NCBI GenBank assembly: GCA_019638285.1
Contig: JAHBUB010000016.1
Coordinates: 1 to 64,000 of the forward strand
Length of the DNA stretch: 64,000 nt
Source of the DNA: Cyclobacteriaceae bacterium
GTDB taxonomy: Bacteria; Bacteroidota; Bacteroidia; Cytophagales; Cyclobacteriaceae
Direction of reading: 5' to 3'
The first letter of the stretch is position 1. Every line of letters starts with the position of its first letter. A model generated the notes under the pieces. It saw nothing but the letters and a program-made list of their open reading frames with translations. It searched no databases and was not told the origin of the DNA. A program made the translations under genes and the position numbers. This document shows, one piece after another, positions 55,464 through 64,000 of this stretch.

Positions 55464-57008
55464 ATGAAAAAGATAATTGCTTTCCTTCTCTTTTCTCTTA
55501 GCCTGACCTTCGTCCTTGCGCAGGAGGTAGACCTTAATGCAGTTCATCGCATTAAAGAGGAGGGACTTAACAACTCTAAAGTGGAGGATATTGCCTTTCA
55601 TCTCACGGATGCTTCTGGGCCCCGTCTCACCAATTCCGCTGGGTATAAGCGCGCTGCAGATTGGGCGGTAAAACAACTTTCAGAGTGGGGATTGAAAAAT
55701 TCCAGCCTTGAAAAATGGGGTGACTTTGGAAAAGGATGGCAAGTAGAGAAAAGTTATGTGGCCATGACTGCACCCTATTATTTTCCGATTAGTGGAACTC
55801 CCAAGGCATGGACCGATGGAACCAACGGCCCCATATCTGGTGATGTCACTTTATTGGCAATAGAAAAAGAGGAAGATTTCAAGAAATTTGAGGGCAAAAT
55901 TGCTGGTAAAATTGTATTGATAAAATCTACTGCCAATACCCATCCTACATTCGAGGCAGATGCCTCCCGGATGACAGACAAAGAATTAGAAGAATTAGCA
56001 AAACAACCCATCGGCTCCTCTAGTAGATATACACCTGAGGTAATTGCTCGATATATGGCATTAAGGGCTTTTAGTCGCAAGGTGGATGATTTTTTGAAAA
56101 ATGAGAATGTGAAGCTTGTGATAAGAGGGCGGAGTGGAAAGCATGGTACTTATTTTACAAGCAATGGCGCCTCTTATAGTGTAGATGCTATCCCGGCAAT
56201 TGCTGAGTTGGAGACCGCTCCTGAGCACGCAGACTTGATGGCACGATTAATAGAAAAAGGAATTCCCGTAAAAGTGGAGGCAGATATCAAGACTTCTTTC
56301 ACTTCAGACCCTGCATCCTATAATGTGATAGCGGAAATACCCGGAACAGATAAAGACCTTAAGGCAGAGTTGGTGATGTTGGGTGGTCACCTTGACTCTT
56401 GGCACTCTGCTACTGGCGCTACGGACAATGCCGCAGGCAGCACAGTAATGATGGAAGCAGTAAGGATTTTACAAGCAGTCGGTTTGAAACCAAGAAGAAC
56501 AATTCGTATTGCTCTGTGGGCTGCTGAAGAGCAGGGCCTCTATGGCTCAAGAAATTATGTAAAAAATCATTTTGCTGATCCTGCCGATATGAAGATCAAA
56601 CCAGAACATAGTAAAGTATCCGGCTATTTTAATATTGACAATGGAACAGGCAGAATAAGAGGGATTTATTTACAGGGCAATGATGCCGTACGTCCCATCT
56701 TTGAAAAGTGGTTTGCACCATTTTCAGATATGATTGACAATACCACAGTAACCATTCAGAATACCGGGGGAACTGACCACTTGGCATTTGATGCGGTAGG
56801 TATCCCTGGATTTCAGTTTATTCAGGATCCGATTGAGTATGATACAAGAACTCACCACTCCAATGCAGACACCTATGAGAGATTGATGATGGACGACTTG
56901 AAACAAATGGCAGTTATAGTGGCCACATTTGTTTACAACACTGCGCAGATGCAGGATAAGTTGCCCCGTAAACCACTTCCTACAGCGCAAGGACCAAGTC
57001 AGTTTTAG
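55464..57008 (+). CDS. Exported M28 family metallopeptidase
   Basis: A 514-residue paralogue of the peptidase at 17159-18706, with the same architecture: signal peptide ending VLAQ, PA-type insert, di-zinc site beginning with His309 and Asp311 in GGHLDSW, then bridging Asp321 in GATDNAAG, Glu-Glu in AAEEQGLYG, and Asp in NIDNGTG. The late histidine is in HHSNADTYE. It likely trims peptides in the periplasm. The frame extends to TTG 55440; ATG 55464 gives a good signal peptide. A strong terminator follows. Confidence 0.9.
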   Translation: MKKIIAFLLFSLSLTFVLAQEVDLNAVHRIKEEGLNNSKVEDIAFHLTDASGPRLTNSAGYKRAADWAVKQLSEWGLKNSSLEKWGDFGKGWQVEKSYVAMTAPYYFPISGTPKAWTDGTNGPISGDVTLLAIEKEEDFKKFEGKIAGKIVLIKSTANTHPTFEADASRMTDKELEELAKQPIGSSSRYTPEVIARYMALRAFSRKVDDFLKNENVKLVIRGRSGKHGTYFTSNGASYSVDAIPAIAELETAPEHADLMARLIEKGIPVKVEADIKTSFTSDPASYNVIAEIPGTDKDLKAELVMLGGHLDSWHSATGATDNAAGSTVMMEAVRILQAVGLKPRRTIRIALWAAEEQGLYGSRNYVKNHFADPADMKIKPEHSKVSGYFNIDNGTGRIRGIYLQGNDAVRPIFEKWFAPFSDMIDNTTVTIQNTGGTDHLAFDAVGIPGFQFIQDPIEYDTRTHHSNADTYERLMMDDLKQMAVIVATFVYNTAQMQDKLPRKPLPTAQGPSQF

Positions 57009-57036
57009 AAGCCTAGTTTAAAGATAAGAGGATGAA

Positions 57037-57089
57037 AAAGGGATTTGTGATAAAGCCTTCATTCGGTTTTATCCAAGTCCCTTTCTTTT
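57037..57089 (+). terminator. Rho-independent terminator
   Basis: An 11-bp stem (57037-57047 with 57074-57084), continued by the inner GATAAA/TTTATC pairing (57049-57054 with 57068-57073), and a CTTTT tail. It ends the second M28 gene. Confidence 0.7.
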
Positions 57090-57194
57090 AAAAAGAGTAG
57101 CGATTACTTTCTTTATTGTTTTCTTAACAGAAGTTTACCGGTATGAGTTCACAGAGTTGGCAAGAAGACAGTAGCTTCGCATAACCTAAATATT

Positions 57195-59051
57195 GTGCAA
57201 GATTATTTACCTCTATTTATAATTTTTGTGGTGGCATGGCTGGTACCCATGACACTTTCATGGTTTGGGGTTTCTAAATTACCTTCTGTCATTGTCGAAA
57301 TTATGATGGGGGTAATCATTGGTCCATTTGCCCTAAATTTTGTTACGGGCACTGAAGCCTCTCTAAACTTCCTATCTAGCATTGGATTTCTTCTTTTGAT
57401 TTTCCTCAGTGGCTTGGCGTTAGATATTCAAAAGATAATATCCTCCTTCCCGCGTGGCCGATTAAGAGCTATCGATTTTGTGAGTAATACTTTTTTGATT
57501 GCTTTTCTGATATATCTGAGTAGTATGCTTTTGTCTGTTTTAGTGGTCTATGGCCTTCCTTTTTTTGACGGGCTAGATAAAATGTTTATGGTAATACTGT
57601 TACCATCAGTAGCACTGAGCATCATTGTACCTATCATTAAAAATGATGGAGAAATTGACAAGAAATTAGGACAAGTCATGTTGCTTGAGGGTGCTATTGC
57701 CACCATCATGACAATTTTATTGATTGCAATTTACTCTGGTGTGTATCGCAACAATGGATTTAAATTTGAGCTTCTTCTATTCGTTCTCATATTCATTTTG
57801 TTTTTTATAGCCTATAAAGTAGGTACTGTCTTAATTAAAGTAAGTCTATTTAAAAAACTATTATACAAGCTGGAACATGCGGCTTCACAAATAAAAATAC
57901 GTGGCTCCATGGCTGTGTTGCTACTTTTTGTTGTAGTGGCCAGCGCTATTAATTCGGAGCCTGCGTTAGGTGCATTTTTCGCAGGTACTTTGTTATCCAT
58001 ATTTTTTATTAAAAATCGTTCTGCTCTGCTATTTAAGTTGGATGGAATGAGTTATGGGTTTTTTATCCCCGTATTCTTCATTATGGTGGGAGTAAATCTG
58101 GATATGAATTCTCTAAAAGACTTCGATACCAGTTTTGGTTTTATTGTTACCTTTTTTATTGCCTTGTATTTTATTCAGTTGATCCCTTCCATTTTTATGG
58201 TGAAGTCATTCGGTTGGAGGAGGTCCCTATCGGCAGGTATGCTACTTTCTTCCAGAATGGGATTGGCCATTGCTACCGCTCAAATTGGGTTACGTCTTGA
58301 ATTGATATCTCCCGCTACTAATGCTGGCATTGTGGTCACCGCGATATTGACGAGTATTTTATCACCACTGATTTATAAATACTTAAATACGGGTACAGGC
58401 AATTACTATAGTATATATATTGTAGGGGGCGGAAAGGCCGGACTAGAGCTTGCCAAGCGTTTCGATTTACATAGGACACCCTATCTTGTGATCGAATCGC
58501 AAGATGATCAATGGTTCGAACTTCAGGCGTTGGGTATTGAATCGATCCACGTCAATGATCTAAGTGTTGATGTTTATCGATTGCTAAATATAAGACCTGA
58601 GGATACTGTTGTTTTACTTACGCAATCAGATACAAAGAATAAAAAAATTGCTAATATCTTAAGAAATGAATTGGATCATAGCAAACTTATTACGGTTACT
58701 ACTAAATCTAATTTGTTTACTAGCGATGCGACTTTGAATGAAATGCTTGTAGTGGATGCTTATGAGATAGTGGCGAGTCGTATTGAAAGTGAAATTATGC
58801 GACCGTCCATAGATTCTTTAGCGGAGAGCTTTGGGGTATACAGTGTTGAAGAAATAGCAATTAGAAATAATGATATTGACCGAAAACTTGTAATGGATAT
58901 ACCATTTCCACAATCAGGCTCTATTATTGTGGTAAAACGTGCGGGTGAGATATTTATCCCTCATGGTAAAACACACCTTCTGACTGGAGATCTATTGACA
59001 GTTATTGGAAATGCCAATGCGTTGGAAGAATTTAGAAAATTGCTGGATTGA
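57195..59051 (+). CDS. CPA2-type cation/proton antiporter with RCK domain
   Basis: A 618-residue membrane antiporter. The first 400 residues form about 12 helices of the CPA2 (KefB/GerN-like) fold, with GPFALNFV-type ion-path sequences and the conserved polar residues in LEGAIAT. A cytoplasmic RCK_N domain begins near 405 (IYIVGGGKAGLELAKRF) and an RCK_C domain near 530-615. It should exchange K+ or Na+ against H+ under nucleotide control. Start GTG at 57195. No neighbour in the same transcript. Confidence 0.86.
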   Translation: MQDYLPLFIIFVVAWLVPMTLSWFGVSKLPSVIVEIMMGVIIGPFALNFVTGTEASLNFLSSIGFLLLIFLSGLALDIQKIISSFPRGRLRAIDFVSNTFLIAFLIYLSSMLLSVLVVYGLPFFDGLDKMFMVILLPSVALSIIVPIIKNDGEIDKKLGQVMLLEGAIATIMTILLIAIYSGVYRNNGFKFELLLFVLIFILFFIAYKVGTVLIKVSLFKKLLYKLEHAASQIKIRGSMAVLLLFVVVASAINSEPALGAFFAGTLLSIFFIKNRSALLFKLDGMSYGFFIPVFFIMVGVNLDMNSLKDFDTSFGFIVTFFIALYFIQLIPSIFMVKSFGWRRSLSAGMLLSSRMGLAIATAQIGLRLELISPATNAGIVVTAILTSILSPLIYKYLNTGTGNYYSIYIVGGGKAGLELAKRFDLHRTPYLVIESQDDQWFELQALGIESIHVNDLSVDVYRLLNIRPEDTVVLLTQSDTKNKKIANILRNELDHSKLITVTTKSNLFTSDATLNEMLVVDAYEIVASRIESEIMRPSIDSLAESFGVYSVEEIAIRNNDIDRKLVMDIPFPQSGSIIVVKRAGEIFIPHGKTHLLTGDLLTVIGNANALEEFRKLLD

Positions 59052-59155
59052 TCAACTTCTACAGTTGGGATTTATTCTTAGTGATCCTCTGTTCATAAAT
59101 TGGAGATTGTTTTATCATAGTGTAAAAATTAATTTGGAATTTAATTGTATGTACA

Positions 59156-59872
59156 ATGGCGATTGAAATGAAAACTGCGCTGATCACTGGTGGAAGTAAG
59201 GGTATTGGTTATGGCATTGCGGAAGCTTTGTCAAGGAAAGGGATAAAGGTAATGCTCACCAGCAGAAACAAGAGAGAAGCTGAAGATGCTGCTGTTCAGC
59301 TGAATAAGTTGGGAGGAGCTGAAGTGATAGGCATAGAGGCGGATGTACGAGATCGAGCTTCCCAGGAAAAAGTAGTTAAAACCCTTTTAGATAAATGGGG
59401 TCAACTCGATATTCTAATCGCCAATGCGGGGGTGGGAGTATTTGGTTCAATAGAAACTTTAACACACGAACAGTGGAAAGATACGATAGACACCAACCTG
59501 ACTGGTGTATTTAACACTGTAAAAGCAGGACTGGATGCCTTGATAAAATCAAAAGGATATATAATTACTATTTCCAGTTTGGCGGGGACTAATTTCTTTG
59601 CAGGTGGCTCCGCTTACAATGCCAGTAAATTTGGCCTTACTGGTTTTACGCAATCTATTATGTTAGATCTTAGAAAGCATGGAGTAAAAGTAAGTACTAT
59701 TATGCCAGGTTCGGTGGCGACTCATTTCAATGATCACACACCCAATGACGGTGATCATTGGAAAATTCAAATAGAGGATATCGGTCAGTTGGTAGTAGAT
59801 TTGCTGGAGATGAATCCCAGAACTTTACCCAGTAAAATTGAAATCCGCCCTACTACACCCCCTGGAGCATAA
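59156..59872 (+). CDS. Short-chain dehydrogenase/reductase
   Basis: A 238-residue classical SDR with TGGSKGIGYG at about 11-20, NAGVG, serine in ITISSLAG, and YNASK with the catalytic Tyr and Lys. NAD(P) as cofactor; substrate unknown. It is 13 bases upstream of the next gene and likely co-transcribed with it. A second ATG at codon 5 is an alternative start. Confidence 0.88.
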   Translation: MAIEMKTALITGGSKGIGYGIAEALSRKGIKVMLTSRNKREAEDAAVQLNKLGGAEVIGIEADVRDRASQEKVVKTLLDKWGQLDILIANAGVGVFGSIETLTHEQWKDTIDTNLTGVFNTVKAGLDALIKSKGYIITISSLAGTNFFAGGSAYNASKFGLTGFTQSIMLDLRKHGVKVSTIMPGSVATHFNDHTPNDGDHWKIQIEDIGQLVVDLLEMNPRTLPSKIEIRPTTPPGA

Positions 59873-59885
59873 TTATAATAATAAG

Positions 59886-60422
59886 ATGTTTGGTCTCTTT
59901 GAAAATAAAAATCCTGAGGTTTCAATTTCTGATCAGGTTTGGTTGTCGAAACAATCGAAGTGGGATGCTTGTGTAAAAATGGCATTCGCTGACAGTCATT
60001 GTGTTTTTGTAGCTTGGTTCCCTCACACAAAAGAGGAACTATCAGTCTTTTTCGATCAACACAAAATGAAACCGATTTTGATGTTAGCGAGCGATATAAA
60101 ATTATCCCGACCAGATGGATTCTTGATTTTTGTAGAGCACTATCCTTTATCAGAAGTAGAACAAGAGCTCTTCAAAAAATTGAATCTAAGTAATGTACCT
60201 GTACTTTCATCCCTTGACGAACCTCTGTTTGCCATGTTTGGAGGAGAAAAGAGTATTCAACTGATGAAAACAATGGGGATGAAGGAGGATGAAATTGTTA
60301 GCCACCCGATGATTACCCAATCCATAAGAAGTGCCCAGAAAAAAATTGCTAAAAAAGTTCGAGTGGAGTTAATGGCCGAATCCCAAAAGGCTTGGCTGGA
60401 CAAGAATTTAAAAATGGTGTAG
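59886..60422 (+). CDS. Conserved hypothetical protein
   Basis: A 178-residue cytoplasmic protein. It contains an alpha/beta part with FAWFPHTKEELSVFF-like content and a C-terminal basic helix ending in QKAWLDKNLKMV. No motif names a function. The start ATG at 59886 (MFGLFENK) is chosen over a more upstream in-frame ATG inside the SDR gene. It follows the SDR by 13 bases and probably belongs to that operon. Confidence 0.55.
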   Translation: MFGLFENKNPEVSISDQVWLSKQSKWDACVKMAFADSHCVFVAWFPHTKEELSVFFDQHKMKPILMLASDIKLSRPDGFLIFVEHYPLSEVEQELFKKLNLSNVPVLSSLDEPLFAMFGGEKSIQLMKTMGMKEDEIVSHPMITQSIRSAQKKIAKKVRVELMAESQKAWLDKNLKMV

Positions 60423-60562
60423 CGATATTTCCCCACTTGTAGAATTTCATCTAATTGAATTTTGACAGAACCCTTCAAACTGCCATTCCTCAGCGCTTCC
60501 GAAACTGGCATGTTATTCTCATAACTAGGTTAATGATTATTCAATTATTAACTACCAAAGCG

Positions 60563-61057
60563 ATGAAGAAATTAATAGTATTATTTACCTTGATTACAGT
60601 AATAGGTGTGATAACCTTACCCGCACAAAGTTTAGGGCAAACCTATAAGACAGCCCTAGGGGTCAAGGTTTGGGGTGATGGAGGAGGAATATCTGTGAAA
60701 AACTTTGTTACCTCAACCAATGCAGTGGAAGGTATAGGGTATTTTTGGGAGCGGGGTGCGCGGATTGTTGGTCTTTATGAATTTCATGGGAGAATTGATG
60801 GGGCACCAGGCTTGAATTGGTACATCGGCCCTGGAGCTCATATTGGTTTTTATAATGATCACTATTATGATCAACGATACTTTGATGGGGACGGATCGGG
60901 CGCCTATCTTGGCTTGGATGGAGTTTTAGGGCTTGACTACAAGTTTGATGGCGTCCCCATCAATCTATCAGTCGACTGGCAGCCATCCTTCGAATTTGGG
61001 TCAAGCAGAGGGTTTATTGGATCTTGGGGAGGTCTGGGTGTACGCTATACCTTTTAA
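60563..61057 (+). CDS. Outer-membrane beta-barrel-like protein
   Basis: A 164-residue exported protein. The signal peptide runs to SLGQ (about residue 27). The mature part is strand-rich with aromatic ends (IGYFWERGARIVGLYEF, SWGGLGVRYTF), typical of small Bacteroidota barrels. The frame is open upstream to 60455, but ATG 60563 gives a proper signal. A terminator hairpin follows 55 bases after the stop. Confidence 0.65.
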   Translation: MKKLIVLFTLITVIGVITLPAQSLGQTYKTALGVKVWGDGGGISVKNFVTSTNAVEGIGYFWERGARIVGLYEFHGRIDGAPGLNWYIGPGAHIGFYNDHYYDQRYFDGDGSGAYLGLDGVLGLDYKFDGVPINLSVDWQPSFEFGSSRGFIGSWGGLGVRYTF

Positions 61058-61111
61058 CAACCCCATGCGCTTTCTTTTTATACCCTTTTGAGAAAACAAA
61101 ATGACTCTCAT

Positions 61112-61169
61112 CTGTTCCAAAATCATACCCCGTCTTTTAGGGGCATGGTTTTGGAACAGTTTATTTTCT
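61112..61169 (+). terminator. Rho-independent terminator
   Basis: A 20-base hairpin stem with two imperfect pairs (61112-61131 with 61140-61159), followed by TTTATTTTC. It ends the barrel-protein gene. Confidence 0.7.
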
Positions 61170-61335
61170 GGTGTAACAAACGCCTGATAATTACCATTCG
61201 TATAGCGCTTCCATTACCCTTGTAAGGTTATTGTGATGATCGTACAAAAACCATTTTGTGGAACGGAGCTCTTAGCCTAATTTTATTACATAAATTTAAC
61301 GAATTAGGTTTTCCATTTTTGTTGTACGAGGCGAT

Positions 61336-63286
61336 ATGACACTTAGCTTTTCCATATTCTTAATTTCTATTACCTCAACTTTTGGATTCAGACAGACAAG
61401 CACTGATTCATTAATTTCCAAATGGCATCTGGTTGAGGCCGGACGCTTAGAAATGCCCGATAGCATACGTACCCAATTACTTTTTGATATTGGAGAAGGG
61501 ATGAGTTATGATACGCCCGATTCAGCAATAGATTATTATCAAAAGGCCCTTGTGTTGTCTAAGAAGGGAGATTATACCCAGTTGACTGGGAATATTCTAA
61601 ATAAGGTTGGCTATGCCAATTATATACTTGGCAATTATGATCTTGCGCTTACATATTATGTAGAAGCGCTCGAGATTCATCAACAACTCAAGAATGATAT
61701 TGGTATTGTTATGAGCCTGAACAACAATATCTCCATGATTTATGAGACACAGAAAACCTTCAGCACTACAGTATCAGTGGAGATCTATTGTTCACGCAAT
61801 CCGATCAAATGATTTGACGAGACTGACCTCTAATTATTTTAACCTTTCGATTATTCATGATGGTCTCAAAGACTACGATAGTGCTTTATTCTATTTGGAG
61901 AGATCTCTTCATCTAAGCAATGAAACAGAAAACCATCATTTGTATTCTATGGCACTTAACAGGAGAGGGGAAGTATATTTACACGTGGGCAAATATGAAG
62001 AGGCTGCAATGAGTTATAAACAGGTGCTTGATAGCAAAAATTATCAGAACAGCTGGGAAAATTGTTTTGCCTATGCTGGATTGGCCAAAGTGAACCAAAG
62101 ACTGGGACATTATGATAAGAGTATTGAGTATGGATTAATAAGTCTTGCGATCGCACGCCAAATGAATTCTAAGTGGGAGATTGCACAAGATGCTCATATT
62201 CTGTATGAAAGCTATAAAGCAAAAAATGACTTTGTAAAGGCATTGGAAATGCATGAATTTTATAAACAGTATAGCGATAGCCTTTTAGTGAAACAAAAGA
62301 AAAGGAAATTAATTTTTTTACACCTAAAACAAAATGAATTGAGCGGCGCGGCTCGCTAAGGAAAATGAACTCAATAAAGTAATTATAAAGCAAAAGCTAC
62401 ATTTGGATTTGAGGCTTTTTGCTATAATCGGAATCATCCTGGACGATTGGGGGTAATCCTCTACAGAAACAATAGGCATAAGCAAATCTTGAATAAACGC
62501 CTTACTATAAAGAACCAAAATATTGCTGATCGAAATGAAAAGATTGAAAAACAGAATGTTTCATTGAATGAATTGAATGAAACAAAGAATCAGTTGTTAT
62601 CTATTATTGGACACGATATGCGTGGACCTATTAATAATATTAAAGCCATACTTGAAATTATAAAGGAGGGAGGGCTGGATGAGGTCGAGCAAAAACGGAT
62701 ATTTAATGATTTGTATAAGACCATTGAAAATGTTTCTGGAACGATGAATAATATGTTAGCATGGGCTAGCCGACAGCTTAATGGCATTCAGATCCATCCA
62801 ACACAAGTTTCGTTATGCGAAGTGGTGAATAGCCTAATGGATTTTTTCAGTCAATCTGCAAATGAAAAGAGGATTGAAATGATTCACAATCGCAATGAAA
62901 GTGTCCATGTGTGGTTTGATGTGGATCACCTTAAAACTATACTAAGGAATATATTAAGTAATGCAATAAAATTCACAAATCGAAATGGCAGAATAACAGT
63001 CACCTATCAAGTCGATCATGGGTTTGCTAAACTTGTGGTAGCTGACACAGGTATTGGTATTGACGCCAAAGACATTAAGGATGTGTTTAGATTTAGTGGA
63101 CGAAGCAAAAGCCTGGGTACTGATAATGAAAGAGGCACTGGTATTGGGCTTATGTTATCCAAAGAATTTATTGAGAGAAATGGAGGACAAATTGAAGTGA
63201 GTAGTAAACTTGGAATGGGTTCTGAATTTACGCTATATCTTCCCATAATAGAAATAATGAAAGAGAACAGTGCAATGGCTATTTAG
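61336..63286 (+). pseudogene. TPR-containing sensor histidine kinase, multiply frameshifted
   Basis: Three partial frames together make one protein. The first (61336-61812) has a signal-like N-terminus and two TPR repeats (YANYILGNYDLALTYYVEALEI). Around 61760 the frame changes, and the second (61742-62359) carries further TPRs (NYFNLSIIHDGLKDYDSALFYLE). Around 62355 and 62445 it changes again through the transmembrane segment. The last (62447-63286) is the catalytic core: H-box SIIGHDMRGPINN with the phosphorylated histidine codon at 62612, N-box ILRNILSNAIKF, G1 DTGIGI and G2 GTGIGLML. No receiver or DNA-binding domain. The Bacteroidota TPR-kinase type is common. Sequence errors are an alternative to true decay. 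Confidence 0.7.
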
Positions 63287-63489
63287 TAGTTTGTTCTCGT
63301 CTGCCAAAGCGTTGCTTTTACCTTCATGGGTAAGACTCCAAAATCTCGTATTCACCTAATGGTGAAACCTCATACCAATCTTTTTGGTGCAGATTTCATT
63401 AGATAAGTTTAATTGATAGGCGATTTGTGGCTATATCTATAGTATTCTATTTTATTGCTGAAATTAATATCTTAGTGTTAAATCTAAGA

Positions 63490-64000
63490 ATGGCAATGGA
63501 AGAAATAATTAGTCAGTTGAAACTGAGTATTGAAGATGAAATATTTTCTCGTTCAGAAAAAAATCAATAAAGGATTTGATTGGTGAACATCCGCTTGATG
63601 TGGATCAACTTAATTTTCTTCGCAGTAAGATATATGAGATTGCCAATGAGAAGGTGACACCTGATAATTATTCGTTTGTATTAGAGTGGATCAAAAATGC
63701 CAATAGCGCGTTGCTCCCAAAAAGCACAGAGAAGTCCGATGCTTACTTTAGCCCTAGGGATGCCTGCCGAAATATTATCATTAATCAAATCATGTACGCA
63801 TCAACTAAAATTAGTATTTGCGTATTTACAATTAGTGATGATCGAATTACAAGTGCAATTCTTGATTCACATAAGGGAGGGAGAGAAGTAAGGATTATTA
63901 CCGACAACGATAAGTCTTTAGATCTTGGGTCAGATATAGCACGACTGGCCAATGAAGGTGTTGCCGTGAAGATGGACGCTACTCGCAATCATATGCACCA
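63490..64000 (+). pseudogene. Phospholipase-D-fold protein, frameshifted, cut by window end
   Basis: The ATG at 63490 opens a frame that stops after 27 codons. At the A-run 63557-63563 (seven A), one more A would give a frame that reads on without a stop to the end of the window. That frame gives a helical N-terminal part and then ICVFTISDDRITSAIL, REVRIITDND and RNHMH, the start of a phospholipase-D/nuclease domain whose HxK motif would lie just beyond the window. The lesion is a single homopolymer count and could be phase variation or a sequencing error. Confidence 0.65.

Noticed and set aside
63697-63891. 64-codon frame in the last 300 bases
   Set aside because: Shadow frame of the phospholipase-D-fold reading frame, which is the conserved one.

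Overview
The window looks like a chromosomal segment of a Bacteroidota bacterium, probably of the Cytophagales. It is AT-rich. Many exported proteins have signal peptides ending in -FAQ or -QAQ. Several upstream regions carry the Bacteroidota -7 element TAnnTTTG. The protein set (DUF3078 barrel, S9, M14 and M28 exopeptidases, RrF2 regulators, a remnant of a T9SS-type cargo leader) fits that phylum. I saw no tRNA, rRNA, CRISPR array, intact transposase or phage gene.

Positions 1-15,000 are accessory in character: mostly solitary, unrelated genes with long spacers. They encode a DUF2231 protein with a P-type cation ATPase, DUF2200, a KtrB/KtrA-type potassium uptake pair, a nucleoside deaminase, a TMEM175-like channel, a Qnr-like pentapeptide-repeat protein, an MFS exporter, a SulP transporter, a DoxX-like protein and a MepB-like protein. 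Imperfect palindromes resembling integron attC sites (13-140, 3294-3422) bracket the first two genes. A dispersed palindromic repeat lies at 3472-3679. An outer-membrane protein gene (8966-9745, minus) has a stop codon at codon 40.

Positions 15,000-34,300 hold envelope and housekeeping functions: small secreted and barrel proteins, peptidases (M28, M20D, M14, S9), MscL, a lipoprotein cyclophilin, a MetX-like hydrolase, MsrA, MarC, a CBS protein and a PqqB-like metallo-hydrolase. A two-lesion amidohydrolase pseudogene lies at 23727-25002.

Positions 34,800-54,500 are the most interesting part, a roughly 20-kb island that reads as a nitric-oxide and iron-sulfur damage response. It contains two Fe-S-type RrF2 regulators (the first behind a perfect 16-bp palindrome), two RIC di-iron repair proteins, three DUF2249 genes, a ferredoxin-NADP reductase-like flavoprotein, aconitase (a classic NO-sensitive Fe-S enzyme), a SufT-like factor, OsmC and AhpD-like peroxide-defence proteins, UspA, an NAD-salvage pair (PncB, PncA), and a heme-copper oxidase operon with CuA subunit II, subunit I and SCO. 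Subunit I keeps all the metal-ligand histidines, but the residue four after the first CuB histidine, normally the active-site tyrosine, is Asn235. I infer that this enzyme may be a CuA-containing NO reductase rather than an O2 reductase.

Positions 54,500-64,000 contain an exported endonuclease/phosphatase-family protein, a second M28 peptidase, a CPA2 antiporter with an RCK domain, an SDR, hypothetical proteins, a TPR histidine kinase broken into several frames, and the start of a phospholipase-D-fold gene broken at a run of seven A and cut by the window end. The many single-base frameshifts (44452, about 24310, about 61760, about 62355, about 62445, 63557-63563) mean that residual indel errors in the assembly must be excluded before any of these genes is called dead.
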